A stretch of 42,460 bases of DNA from a virus, in the IMG/VR virus record IMGVR_UViG_3300017527_000130, positions 1 through 42,460 of that record; one strand, written 5' to 3'. Under the pieces are notes generated by a model. The model worked only from the letters and a program-made list of their open reading frames with translations, did no database searches and was not told the origin of the DNA. Made by a program: the position numbers and the translations under genes. Of the stretch, positions 1-8,606 are shown one piece after another. Each line of letters begins with the position of its first letter. Positions within the stretch are counted from its first letter, which is position 1.

Positions 1-482
1 ATGGTAGATACTGCGTCTGGTTCGTTCCAAATCTCAATGTACTCCGGTTGATACCGGTCAATGATTGCCTGGACGAATTTCGCGTATTGCCACCAATAGT
101 CTCTATGTGGTAAGGTGCATATCTCACCGCTACCCATCCAGGGCGGTCGCTGCTTGACCGTTATCCAGTCGGCATGAAATCCATGCAATTTGTTATCTGG
201 AATATGCCAGTCATAACCCGTTGGCGTTATTACCAAGTCACCACGTATGCTGATTTTCAATCTGGTGCGCTCGTTATAATACCGCCCCACGGTATGTAAG
301 CTGCTCTCAGTCTCAACACCTACATTGGTCTTATCATACGTACTCTTTATGATACTTGGCATGTATAAATGATACACAGATTGTAAAGGTGCTGACGCTT
401 CTTGTGGCTCATCCTGTACACATCCGTACAAGATAATCGATGCTAGTATAACCAGGATTATACTAATCGTTATCTTTCGCAC
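1..482 (-). CDS. Lipoprotein glycoside hydrolase, N-terminal part (cut by window edge)
   Basis: The reading frame is open to base 1, so the C-terminus is missing and about 160 residues are visible. It opens with a basic hydrophobic signal segment ending in L-Y-G-C, which fits a lipobox, so the product is probably a membrane-anchored exported lipoprotein. An YMPSIIK segment follows, similar to the xLPLVxK motif of Chloroflexota secreted proteins. The visible end carries EIWNEPD, the acid/base Glu strand of clan GH-A hydrolases (GH39/GH5-like), so glycan hydrolysis is likely although the substrate is unknown. The start is taken as GTG at 482, overlapping the preceding gene by 13 nt; no strong Shine-Dalgarno is visible, so translational coupling is assumed. 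The partial gene at 42242-42460 looks like its C-terminal portion. Confidence 0.7.
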   Translation of the reverse strand, partial: MRKITISIILVILASIILYGCVQDEPQEASAPLQSVYHLYMPSIIKSTYDKTNVGVETESSLHTVGRYYNERTRLKISIRGDLVITPTGYDWHIPDNKLHGFHADWITVKQRPPWMGSGEICTLPHRDYWWQYAKFVQAIIDRYQPEYIEIWNEPDAVST

Positions 483-784
483 AGCAATTCGGCGTACGCC
501 TCGAACACGTTGCCCGTAATCGTGAATTGAACTTCAACCCGATACGTAGTGCCGACCGTCAATCCCGAAATCTTAGGCAGCGTGATAACGTCGCCTGTCA
601 CCGAGGTGCTGCCAGACATTGCGCCCGTAGTGACGTCGGTGTAAGTGTCACCCGAAAGCGAATATATCGCCGCGCTCGTGCTGGTTGGCGAGCTTCCCCA
701 GTTGGTCGTGGTCAGGGTGTACGCAATTTCTTCGTCACTGCCCTGGTACTGTATGCCTTCTTTGATTTCTCTTGAAGTTGCCAT
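470..784 (-). CDS. Small beta-rich virion-associated protein
   Basis: This 104-residue protein has an N-terminus rich in charged residues, then alternating hydrophobic/Thr/Ser strands and a GLTVGTTYRVEV segment that resembles an Ig-like or fibronectin-type beta sandwich. No enzyme motif is visible. A GAGGATAG ribosome-binding site lies upstream of the ATG. It sits directly after the fibre gene and the small protein at 785-1048, so a tail-tip or fibre accessory role is inferred from position only. Confidence 0.6.
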   Translation of the reverse strand: MATSREIKEGIQYQGSDEEIAYTLTTTNWGSSPTSTSAAIYSLSGDTYTDVTTGAMSGSTSVTGDVITLPKISGLTVGTTYRVEVQFTITGNVFEAYAELLCER

Positions 785-1048
785 TTATCTATCCTCTACT
801 GTCCAGGCGGTTCCTCTGGTCAACAATTCCCAGGTTACATCACGACTGTCGATAGTCCATCCAAGCGAGCGAGCTAACAACGTCCAACTATCAACCACCG
901 GCGAAACAGATGCAATCGTGATACCCCGATACAACCACGCTATATGCGGGCGGTCTTGTAATCCTATCGTGCCGTCGGCTACCGGGTAGATCGGGTTACT
1001 GGTGTATCCCGACACCGACCGCCGCTTGTCGTGGGTGTCAATTGCCAT
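785..1048 (-). CDS. Small hypothetical structural protein
   Basis: This 87-residue protein begins MAIDTHDKRR and contains a Pro/Gly-rich YPVADGTIG segment followed by HIAWLYRGI. I recognise this only as a style common in phage tail-fibre clusters and cannot name a family. Its ATG overlaps the stop of the preceding fibre gene (TAATG), which points to translational coupling with the long repeat fibre and a shared role in the tail. Confidence 0.6.
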   Translation of the reverse strand: MAIDTHDKRRSVSGYTSNPIYPVADGTIGLQDRPHIAWLYRGITIASVSPVVDSWTLLARSLGWTIDSRDVTWELLTRGTAWTVEDR

Positions 1049-3177
1049 TAGCTGTATTCGCCCTTCTCGAAGGTGGTCCCGTCATCTGATAATACTGCGC
1101 TTCCGACGTTGGCGCTCCCGGCGTCATCAAATATCTTGTCCTTCGCTGCTGCGGTCGTGCGCTTATTGCGCACCGCCGTGAATAGGAAGGCCAACTTGTC
1201 ATCATGTTGAGCATTGGCAGCCGGTACGCTTCCCGGTTCCGCCGCTGATTGCGCCCAGACACGGGATGATATATCGCTCATGCTGGAAGCACTAACATCG
1301 ACCCCGGCGTCTATCTGTGATTGAATGTCTGAAATCATCGAAGCGTTGAGTAATAACTGGGAGTCAATATCCGAAATAACCGAGGCGTTCAATAATACCT
1401 GGCTGTCCAGGTCACTGATAGCGCCGCTTACGTTGGCGTCATGTAAGGTCAAGGCCGAGTCGATGTCACTGATAGCGGAGGCGTTTAGTAGCACTTGGCT
1501 GTCAACGTCACTTATAAGGTTATAGTTTACCGTCACTTGGCTATCGACATCACTTATCATGCTGGCGTTCAATAGCACCTGGGAGTCAACGTCTGAAAGA
1601 TTGGATTGCAATACAAGTATGCGACTATCGACCCGCGTCCCTTCGGTGGTCGCCCAGACACGGGAGGCAATGTCGCTCATATCGGAAGCCGAAACACTGG
1701 TAGCAATAGCGCCCACCTTTGACCCCAAATCCGAATGAGCATCTGATACCGCGGCGCTGATATTCGCATCATGCAAAGTCAAGGCCGAGTCGATATCACT
1801 AATAACGGAAGCGTTCAAGAGTACCTGACTATCCAGGTCGCTGATTGCCCCGCTCACGTTCGCATCATGTAATGTTAGGGCCGAGTCTATGTCACTTATC
1901 AGACTGTAATTTACTATCAACTGACTATCAACATCCGAAAGGTTCGATTGCAATATCAATATACGACTATCAACCCGCGTACCCTCTGCCGTTGCCCACA
2001 CCCGGCTTGATATATCGCTCATATCGGAAGCGGTCAAGTTCACACCCGCCGCGGTGACTGCGCTGGCAATATCGGATATATCGGATTCGGTAAGCGTTAC
2101 CGACACGTTGCCGATTTTGCTGCCCAGGTCTGAGTGAGCATCTGATACCGCCGCGCTTATGTTGGCGTCGTGTAGGGTAAGCGCCGAGTCAATATCCGAA
2201 ATTGCCGAGGCATTGAGAAGTACCTGACTATCAACGTCCGACACCATCGACTGAATAACGAGTATGCGACTATCGACCCGTGTGCCTTCGGTCGTTGCCC
2301 AGACCCTTGATGCGATGTCTGACATATCGGAAGCACCCACCGAAGCGGTGACACCTCCAATCTGTGACCCCAAATCCGAGTGAGCGTCACTTACCGCCGC
2401 ACTAATGGCCGCATCGTGTACTGCTAGAGCGCTGTCAACGTCTGACACCAGCGAAGCGGTTAATAGCAACTGGCTATCAACGTCACTTATCAGGTCATAA
2501 TTGACCGTTAGCTGACTATCAATATCCGAGATAGATCCCGAAATTCCGACAACGTATGAGCGCAAATCGCTGTGTAGGTCTGACAGTTGGGACCGGGCGG
2601 CTGGCTCTTCTGGCACTCGACTGTTGAAATTACTATCGAGGTTCGATAATACCGAAAGAACGCTATCAGTCATCGAAGCGGTCAATAATAGTTGGCTGTC
2701 AATGTCCGAAATCATGGAAGCGTTGAGCAAGACCTGAGAGTCAACATCCGAGATTAGATTATAATTCACGACTACCTGGCTATCGACATCACTAATCGCC
2801 CCGCTCATTCCGGCCAGGTATGACAGCAGGTTGCTGTTAGCATCTGATAGCTGACTTTCAATGTCGTCACCCGTCTCGAAAATAAGTATCTGGTCTGCGC
2901 AGCCCGTTTTGCGGAAGACATACATCAAATAATCATAATTACATTCGGCGGCTTTCAACGTCTGTTGAAACAGCCCGGACGTGACCAGGGTTGTCGCCTT
3001 CGAAATCGTGCCACTTGTGAAGGCAGCACTCCCGCCATGGTCAACGCCGAAGAACTTCTTCGTTGCGCCACTGTTGAAGTCGGACGCGGTGATGCCCGAC
3101 TCGATAGATGCAAAGTCGGTGCTATCCACCATTGGAAACATAATCTGGTTCATTGCGTTCTTTTTGAGTTTAGACAT
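1048..3177 (-). CDS. Long repeat-rich tail fibre protein
   Basis: A 709-residue protein with three parts. Residues 1-110 form a non-repetitive head, probably the virion attachment domain (FPMVDSTDFASIESGIT). The middle has about twenty 14-residue units of the type ISDVDSQVLLNASM, interrupted by longer units of the type ASDMSDIASRVWATTEGTR. The last ~75 residues form a distinct tail domain. The 14-residue period equals two heptads, and Asn recurs at a likely core position, which suits a trimeric coiled-coil shaft. The repeats are strongly diversified at synonymous positions, so they are old and under protein-level selection. An AGTGAAAGGAT ribosome-binding site precedes the ATG. A receptor-contact role is inference. 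Confidence 0.75.
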   Translation of the reverse strand: MSKLKKNAMNQIMFPMVDSTDFASIESGITASDFNSGATKKFFGVDHGGSAAFTSGTISKATTLVTSGLFQQTLKAAECNYDYLMYVFRKTGCADQILIFETGDDIESQLSDANSNLLSYLAGMSGAISDVDSQVVVNYNLISDVDSQVLLNASMISDIDSQLLLTASMTDSVLSVLSNLDSNFNSRVPEEPAARSQLSDLHSDLRSYVVGISGSISDIDSQLTVNYDLISDVDSQLLLTASLVSDVDSALAVHDAAISAAVSDAHSDLGSQIGGVTASVGASDMSDIASRVWATTEGTRVDSRILVIQSMVSDVDSQVLLNASAISDIDSALTLHDANISAAVSDAHSDLGSKIGNVSVTLTESDISDIASAVTAAGVNLTASDMSDISSRVWATAEGTRVDSRILILQSNLSDVDSQLIVNYSLISDIDSALTLHDANVSGAISDLDSQVLLNASVISDIDSALTLHDANISAAVSDAHSDLGSKVGAIATSVSASDMSDIASRVWATTEGTRVDSRILVLQSNLSDVDSQVLLNASMISDVDSQVTVNYNLISDVDSQVLLNASAISDIDSALTLHDANVSGAISDLDSQVLLNASVISDIDSQLLLNASMISDIQSQIDAGVDVSASSMSDISSRVWAQSAAEPGSVPAANAQHDDKLAFLFTAVRNKRTTAAAKDKIFDDAGSANVGSAVLSDDGTTFEKGEYS

Positions 3178-3183
3178 ATCCTT

Positions 3184-3780
3184 TCACTCCAAGCAGAAGA
3201 TTAGCCCTTCCGCTGTTCCTGGCTTGCCCTTGTACCAATACCACTTCGATAATTCAAAGCCGTGACGCTCGACCAACACCTTGAGCGTGTACCATGAATA
3301 CCAGGCAACGTGTTCGCCGTTTACGTGGTCAATCCCGCGCATAGCATAATACTGCGTAACCGACCCGTGCGCGTTGGGGGTGGTCAGTATGACGGTCTTA
3401 TCTTGCTCCCGTAATAGATCCAAGAAATGCCCGGCGTTCGATAGGTGCTCGATAACTTCGGCGGCAATGATAACGTCAAGGTCGGGTATATATGGAAGTT
3501 GTTCCGAATGGTCAAGGTCCATCTGATAATAACGCTCTTCGAATACATCGGGAAGTACGTCAATGCCGTGGTGTTCTTTGGCTACCTGACGCAGCATCTT
3601 ACCCATCGGGCCGGTGCATCCAATATCCAGCACCGTCTTATCTTTGGCGCTCTTCATCAAGAACGCCTCGCGATTGATAACTGGCGCAAGGGGAACCGGG
3701 TGCATCATCTTATGATAATAGACAGATGACAGCCCGCTGTGTTCTTCCGCTTCGTCCAGGTGTTTATATATATCGTTCAT
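3184..3780 (-). CDS. SAM-dependent methyltransferase (class I)
   Basis: This 198-residue class I methyltransferase has motif I VLDIGCTGPMG, an acidic strand GIDVLP, and a motif IV/V region DLDVIIAAEVIEHLSN followed by TTPNAHG, as in the Methyltransf_23/UbiG-like group. I chose the ATG at 3780 over an in-frame TTG at 3789. The gene overlaps the end of the GT4 glycosyltransferase by 17 nt, so the two are probably translated together. Methylation of a sugar or other small acceptor is more likely than DNA methylation, because no target-recognition domain or (D/N/S)PPY motif is present. The acceptor is unknown. Confidence 0.8.
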   Translation of the reverse strand: MNDIYKHLDEAEEHSGLSSVYYHKMMHPVPLAPVINREAFLMKSAKDKTVLDIGCTGPMGKMLRQVAKEHHGIDVLPDVFEERYYQMDLDHSEQLPYIPDLDVIIAAEVIEHLSNAGHFLDLLREQDKTVILTTPNAHGSVTQYYAMRGIDHVNGEHVAWYSWYTLKVLVERHGFELSKWYWYKGKPGTAEGLIFCLE

Positions 3781-4690
3781 ATATGCCAACCGATTGTCTC
3801 ACGGTCTCATCAACGTCGTGATGGTCTTCGGCCCATACTCGATAATCAATCTTGTCATAATTCGCCCAGCAATCAATGATAGCGCTCGCCATGCTTTCGG
3901 GTTGAAGCTCACACTTCCAGGGGTAATTATCATGTTCATTATACCCTGGCCCGATGAACGCCTTGCCTGCTCCGAATGCTTCAATGCCGCGGGCGTATAG
4001 CGGATACAAGCAACTTACCACCATATCAACCCGGTTGTATAACATATTGACATCCTTCTCGTAGCCCTTGATAGACCGCAAGAATGGCCACCATTTGTTG
4101 TTATCGGCTAATGCGTGGAAGGTCTTTTGCATCTTTTCGTTATTGCAGTTGTAAAGGTGCAAGCGCGCCTTCGGGTACTTCTTCCAGACTTCTTGCATTG
4201 CGACGCATAAATACAACGGGTTGCGCTGCCCTCGCCAGTTCTCAATGTATAGGATGGCTGGCTCGCCTGATAGTCTTTCGGTGACGCCTTCCATCGGATA
4301 GAACCTGTCCAGGTCAATACCCTTTGGAACCAGGTAGGTCTTTTTTATGCTATTCCAGATTGGCATTTCTTCTTTTCGCATGGCCACGAAAAAATCCATC
4401 TTCGGCGCAAGGTCAACGATGGCCTTCATGCTGACACCGTTGCCAACGCTAGATAGTGGCTCGCCGTGCATCCACATCCCGCGCGGCTTGTCGTTGAAAT
4501 AACTTTCATAAGGCAGTTGAGAATGAACCAGTTCAATGTCAGGGTCTGTCATTATCCCGTGGAAGGTGTTCCCGTCGGACGGGTTGCGCATGGTGACCTC
4601 GTGGCCCTGTTTCATCTCGCTGTTGGCAAGTTCTAACGTGCTAACAAAAAGACCGCTCAGCTCTTTCTTGACGTAATGCGTTATCTTCAA
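3764..4690 (-). CDS. GT4-like glycosyltransferase (GT-B fold)
   Basis: This 308-residue protein resembles GT-B glycosyltransferases. It has an N-terminal acceptor domain (GLFVSTLELANSEMKQGHEV), the interdomain segment VPKGIDLDRFYP typical of GT4 enzymes, and a C-terminal donor-binding region with GIEAFGAGKAFIGPGY where GT4 members carry their E-x7-E region. It would transfer a nucleotide-activated sugar in the cytoplasm. Its ATG overlaps the stop of the LamG gene by 4 nt (ATGA) and its end overlaps the methyltransferase, so LamG, GT4 and methyltransferase form one coupled cassette. The acceptor could be the neighbouring fibre proteins or a host surface glycan. Confidence 0.8.
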   Translation of the reverse strand: MKITHYVKKELSGLFVSTLELANSEMKQGHEVTMRNPSDGNTFHGIMTDPDIELVHSQLPYESYFNDKPRGMWMHGEPLSSVGNGVSMKAIVDLAPKMDFFVAMRKEEMPIWNSIKKTYLVPKGIDLDRFYPMEGVTERLSGEPAILYIENWRGQRNPLYLCVAMQEVWKKYPKARLHLYNCNNEKMQKTFHALADNNKWWPFLRSIKGYEKDVNMLYNRVDMVVSCLYPLYARGIEAFGAGKAFIGPGYNEHDNYPWKCELQPESMASAIIDCWANYDKIDYRVWAEDHHDVDETVRQSVGIYERYI

Positions 4691-5538
4691 GCGTTCACCC
4701 TCCAGCTTATCCCGGTTCGAATGCCGTGGGTCTGGGCGTCGGTGTTGTAAGTTGTGCGCCCAGCGGGAGCGGATGGCGCATAATACACCGCGGGCGACAT
4801 GACCGGCGCATATAACTCCCAGGGGTTTTGATAGATGTGGAGGACTTCGGCGTCTGACAATGCTCGGTTATAGACACAAGCATTGGAAACGTTGCCAGAC
4901 AGGTATGCACTGGGCGAACTGTCTCTGCGTGCACCTATTCCTAGTTCATCTGCTACAACGCCTCCCTCCGTTGATGTATTTGACGCTATATCTAATCCAT
5001 CGAAATATATTGATCGGAGTGAATTGTTATTGAATACCCCAACTACATGATGCCATTTATTTAGCGTATACGTGTTTGCGCTGGAGACTCTCCCACTAAT
5101 GGAGGCCTCAAATCGGTGCCATGCACGTACTTTATTTGCGGAGTCAGTTTCTATCGAAAGCCAATTACCACTAACAGACGAATCAAATAAACCCAGTATA
5201 CACTGTTCACTGTTTGCCTTATCTGATCTAACCCATACAGATAAAGAAAGTGGAAGAGTCGTTAATGGCACTGTCGATGTTTTAAGATATTCGTTTGATC
5301 CATCATCGAACAGCATTGACCAACCACGCGCTCCCGCTTGCCAGACAGGAGTGCCGGCCGCGGTCATCTTAACGCCATCAACACGGTCAATTAGCCCACC
5401 ACCATAACCGCCCCGACCTCCAGTAAACGGTAGCCAGAACGCAAGCCCCTTCGCTTGCTGTGAGTGCTCATTAATCTCAAACGGCATATTCGGCGCGTGG
5501 TTGAAAGGCCACCCGCCATTGAGCGTTTTGAAGGTCAT
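4687..5538 (-). CDS. LamG/concanavalin-A-like domain tail protein
   Basis: This 283-residue protein has a LamG-type jelly roll over roughly residues 25-235. Recognisable strands include LSLSVWVRSD, a NKWHHVVGVF strand, SIYFDGLDIAS, and the terminal NACVYNRALSDAEVLHIYQNP that is diagnostic of Laminin_G_3 domains in phage and secreted proteins. The last ~40 residues form a short tail rich in Pro, Ala and Tyr. Such domains usually bind carbohydrate, so adsorption to the cell envelope is likely. It overlaps both neighbours by 4 nt. Confidence 0.8.
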   Translation of the reverse strand: MTFKTLNGGWPFNHAPNMPFEINEHSQQAKGLAFWLPFTGGRGGYGGGLIDRVDGVKMTAAGTPVWQAGARGWSMLFDDGSNEYLKTSTVPLTTLPLSLSVWVRSDKANSEQCILGLFDSSVSGNWLSIETDSANKVRAWHRFEASISGRVSSANTYTLNKWHHVVGVFNNNSLRSIYFDGLDIASNTSTEGGVVADELGIGARRDSSPSAYLSGNVSNACVYNRALSDAEVLHIYQNPWELYAPVMSPAVYYAPSAPAGRTTYNTDAQTHGIRTGISWRVNA

Positions 5539-6050
5539 TGAACCTCGTCAGGAACTGGTGTCATGAAGAAGCCATTCTCGTCAACATCATTGGTCAACGC
5601 ATCGGCTGAACTGTTCCACATTACCACGTTATAAGCGCGCTCGTAAAGATACACGAACCCACGAACCACCATCTCAACGTCAGCGGTTGCTTCATCAACA
5701 ACGATAGAACCTATCAAGCGCAAGTTGTTCAGCTTATCAACAGCCGACACCGCCGCACTGGTAGTTCCATCGTCATTCGCTGGGTGCGCCGTTGCGCCAT
5801 CAGACGACCCAGCCCCTTTGATATAAAAGTCAACAGTCTCACCAAGAACCGGCGTGGTCGCAAATTGAACGAAGCCGCAAAACTCGTATAATGCTGGCGT
5901 AGCAGCTACGCCGCGGTCGCATTGCGCGGATTGACGACCTGCGGCCGCGCCGATGTTGTGCATCTCGAAAGCGTAGTCCTCAGCCTGGGCAGCCGCCGCC
6001 GGAACAAACCAAACAGTTGTCTCTGGGTTTTGGTATACTAAATTAGCCAT
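5535..6050 (-). CDS. Hypothetical virion protein
   Basis: This 171-residue protein is beta-rich with few charged clusters and no signal peptide. It shows a central GETVDFYIKGAGSSDG segment and a region LRLIGSIVVDEATADVEMVVRGFVYLYERAY that reads like a jelly-roll or Ig-like structural fold. It has a strong GAGGTGATTT ribosome-binding site and overlaps the LamG gene by 4 nt. A structural role in the tail-fibre cluster is inferred from context; I cannot name the family. Confidence 0.6.
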   Translation of the reverse strand: MANLVYQNPETTVWFVPAAAAQAEDYAFEMHNIGAAAGRQSAQCDRGVAATPALYEFCGFVQFATTPVLGETVDFYIKGAGSSDGATAHPANDDGTTSAAVSAVDKLNNLRLIGSIVVDEATADVEMVVRGFVYLYERAYNVVMWNSSADALTNDVDENGFFMTPVPDEVQ

Positions 6051-6058
6051 AAATCACC

Positions 6059-6496
6059 TCACAAATTAGCCGAATGACCGACCTGGGATATCGAGATTGT
6101 TCGACCCTCGCCCCATAGAACCTCAGCCCGTGACCCGTCTCTCTGGACAACGGCAATAAGATTATTCCTGGTATCCGTTCCTGCTTCAAAAATGTCTAGC
6201 AAATTGGTTCTTACCTCCGTTCCATTTTCTTTGGTAGAGATTTCTATCAAGGCGGGTAATAGCTGCAAATAAAGCCGTTCGGCCGCTGACGCTGCAACCC
6301 AATCGACCAGCGTTATTTGCTCTATGATTTCTTTGGGTTGTACATTTGTTCGCTGTATTGTTTCACCATTCGCAGGATCATTTATCAATCCAGCAATAAC
6401 AGCATCCTCTTTCCACTCGCCGCCAATCTTGTACCCCAATCCTTCGGGGTCGGCTTCAATCTCATCATGTAACGCTTGCAAACTGTATTCAGCCAT
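6059..6496 (-). CDS. Hypothetical tail-associated protein
   Basis: This 145-residue protein begins MAEYSLQALHDEIEADPEGLGY and is largely helical in its first 110 residues (EIIEQITLVDWVAASAAERLYLQLLP). Proteins with this opening occur in phage tail/fibre neighbourhoods, but I do not know a function. It has a strong AGGAGATAGAT ribosome-binding site and lies between the endolysin and the virion protein at 5535. Confidence 0.6.
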   Translation of the reverse strand: MAEYSLQALHDEIEADPEGLGYKIGGEWKEDAVIAGLINDPANGETIQRTNVQPKEIIEQITLVDWVAASAAERLYLQLLPALIEISTKENGTEVRTNLLDIFEAGTDTRNNLIAVVQRDGSRAEVLWGEGRTISISQVGHSANL

Positions 6497-6505
6497 ATCT
6501 ATCTC

Positions 6506-7756
6506 CTATACTTGTACCTTATCAGCCCGGCAGAATAACGCAACGCCTTCGGCTGTTATCTCCATCTGGTAATAATCCCGCGTTCCATCCGCATCAATCA
6601 GCCCAGGGTATACCTCGAAGGTCTGCCCGGTGGTGAACTTCTTGCGCGGCTCGTATATCGCCATCATTGGTTTAGGACCACCCTTTTCGGGAGGCACCTT
6701 ATTGTAGTCGTACACGTAGCACGCTAGCACCTTGTCACCCGTCACTGTTGCGGTCACGGTGTCTTTTGCTTCGTGTTGATGTGATAGCACCTTCAGCTTT
6801 GCAACCTCGTTTGTTAGCAGCGTAAACCCTTTTTCGAGTTTACTTATAGCGGTTTTGTTCTCGAACATTTCAACTTGTAGTGTATTAACCTGGATGGCAA
6901 GCGCCTGGTAGTTGGCCTCCAGCGTCGCGACACGCTGCTCAAGTTCGGGATCTACCGGCGGCGGGTCTGGGTCGGGAGGTACGGGCTCAAGCTCCGAATA
7001 TTCCAACAGGTGCTCAAGCGTTCCGTTGTACCAGTCTAAATCAACGTGGGCATTCGGTACACCCTCGATGCTGCCCTCTTCGCTGTACTGCCAAAAGGTC
7101 CAGTCTTCCCAGTCGCGCGGGCGGTAGATGTCGTTATCTTCCCACGGATGTTCTATCGCTGTGTTGTATCTTGCAATCCAAAGGTCGCACTCGCCGAATG
7201 AAGAACGCGGTACGGTGTTTTCGTTCCACCAGTTACCGCGGGTGTAAATGATGGGCATTCGGTTGAACTGCCCCTCTATCATCCAAATCAATTCGTCAAT
7301 CAGGTCGGATATATACGCCGGTGACTGGTTGCGTGACAGCTCGCAGTCAAGCGCAATCGGCAACTCTGGCTCACGGTCACCAAATACCTTCATAAAATCA
7401 TCCCAATGTGCCTGAGCTGATACCCGTTTGTAGTTCCATTCGGCGGACCATGCGGGCGCAACCACGATATACGGGGTGCGTAATATACCAGCCGCCCCGA
7501 AGCCTTCCCAGTTCTCAGCAAATCTAACGTCGGTGTAATAGTCGCCCACCGTGCAACGCATAGCGGCGAACTTGACGCCATCCTGGAAGCATTGATGATA
7601 GTCGATGCTACCCTGCCATTTGCTCACATCAATGCCGAAGGTCTTGGGGTCACTCCCGTTATCGGTAAGCCACCATCTATCAGGCGCGGCGGTAATAGCC
7701 ATATCCTGACGCGGGTACGGGAATGGGGTCGCAGTGCTGTATCTTGATTGTCTCAT
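6506..7756 (-). CDS. GH25-type endolysin with coiled-coil C-terminal half
   Basis: A 416-residue protein whose residues ~38-250 match GH25 muramidases. It opens with FGIDVSKWQG carrying Asp43 and has the catalytic pair Asp137/Glu139 in ALDCE. Strands MPIIYTRGNWW and ECDLWIARYN and a late WTFWQYSEEG are typical of the barrel. It should cleave the beta-1,4 bond between N-acetylmuramic acid and N-acetylglucosamine. A Pro/Asp linker follows (~256-273), then a coiled coil (~275-325) and a C-terminal beta domain that may oligomerise or bind the wall. No signal peptide is seen, so release through a holin is expected. It overlaps the metallophosphatase by 4 nt. Because of the long C-terminal part, a virion-bound lysin is an alternative. 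Confidence 0.85.
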   Translation of the reverse strand: MRQSRYSTATPFPYPRQDMAITAAPDRWWLTDNGSDPKTFGIDVSKWQGSIDYHQCFQDGVKFAAMRCTVGDYYTDVRFAENWEGFGAAGILRTPYIVVAPAWSAEWNYKRVSAQAHWDDFMKVFGDREPELPIALDCELSRNQSPAYISDLIDELIWMIEGQFNRMPIIYTRGNWWNENTVPRSSFGECDLWIARYNTAIEHPWEDNDIYRPRDWEDWTFWQYSEEGSIEGVPNAHVDLDWYNGTLEHLLEYSELEPVPPDPDPPPVDPELEQRVATLEANYQALAIQVNTLQVEMFENKTAISKLEKGFTLLTNEVAKLKVLSHQHEAKDTVTATVTGDKVLACYVYDYNKVPPEKGGPKPMMAIYEPRKKFTTGQTFEVYPGLIDADGTRDYYQMEITAEGVALFCRADKVQV

Positions 7757-8592
7757 GTCATCACTCTAATTTTTTCTGCATACGGATATAAATATATTTC
7801 AACCCCGCCCATAGGAAGCGGGAAGTATCCTTTTATCTCGCTATACGTGGTGGCCCCTTCCACCGTTGTTCGCAAATACGTTCCAGCATAACAACCCACC
7901 CGATCAACCGTGACGATTTCATTCACCTTGTTGACCCGTTCAACAGCCTCGCGCTGTGTTCCGGTGTTGTGACTGTGCCCGAAAATAACAATGTCGGCCT
8001 CATGAGACCATAACCACCTTTGCATATTCAACGCCTTTGCACCGGCTAACTTGCCACCGACGAAACCATGATGCAAATTCACCATGATGGTACGCCGGTC
8101 TTGTTTGCTGCCCTTGCGTCCGAACTGCAAACGTATCCATCCAGAATACCCTAACGCCAGGCGGTCGTCATCCTTGAAGCCCCCGGCTTCTTTCACGCCG
8201 GTCACGATATCGCTGTAAATATCTCGCTCGTAATGCTTGTATATCGTGCCTTCGTGATTGCCTGCTATCAATCCCAGACACCTGGACGCAATCGGTCGAA
8301 CGATGTCAAGGAAGCGGTTGCGCTGTGCTTTGGCAAGATCCGCAAGTTCCGGGCGTTGTATCCAATCGGCTAACGACGCCAGGTCGAAGCGCGGGTCTTT
8401 CTTGTTGATGAAATCACAATAGTCACCCATGCCGATCCAGTATAAGTTGTTGTCCTTTATATACTTGACCGATTGCCTGAATAACTTTTCGTCACACGCC
8501 TTAGCCCCGATGTGAATATCACCGAGCGGCATGATACGGACGGCATCGGACTTGCTGATACCGCTTATCATTTTCGTGAGTACGTTTGCCAT
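7753..8592 (-). CDS. Calcineurin-like metallophosphoesterase
   Basis: A 279-residue protein with the full metallophosphoesterase signature: D-x-H at GDIHIG (24-29), GD at 56-57, GNHE (111-114), HH at 174-175 and GHSH (205-208), so a di-metal centre should be intact. The substrate could be a nucleotide, phosphoprotein or nucleic acid. It lies between lysis genes rather than in the replication block, which is an unusual position. The ATG is preceded by an A/T-rich stretch without a clear Shine-Dalgarno. Confidence 0.85.
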   Translation of the reverse strand: MANVLTKMISGISKSDAVRIMPLGDIHIGAKACDEKLFRQSVKYIKDNNLYWIGMGDYCDFINKKDPRFDLASLADWIQRPELADLAKAQRNRFLDIVRPIASRCLGLIAGNHEGTIYKHYERDIYSDIVTGVKEAGGFKDDDRLALGYSGWIRLQFGRKGSKQDRRTIMVNLHHGFVGGKLAGAKALNMQRWLWSHEADIVIFGHSHNTGTQREAVERVNKVNEIVTVDRVGCYAGTYLRTTVEGATTYSEIKGYFPLPMGGVEIYLYPYAEKIRVMT

Positions 8593-8606
8593 ATATTTTT
8601 AATGTG

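Noticed and set aside
1325-2820. Regular spaced repeats that might be taken for a CRISPR array
   Set aside because: They are in-frame coding repeats of the fibre protein with synonymous variation and no unique spacers.
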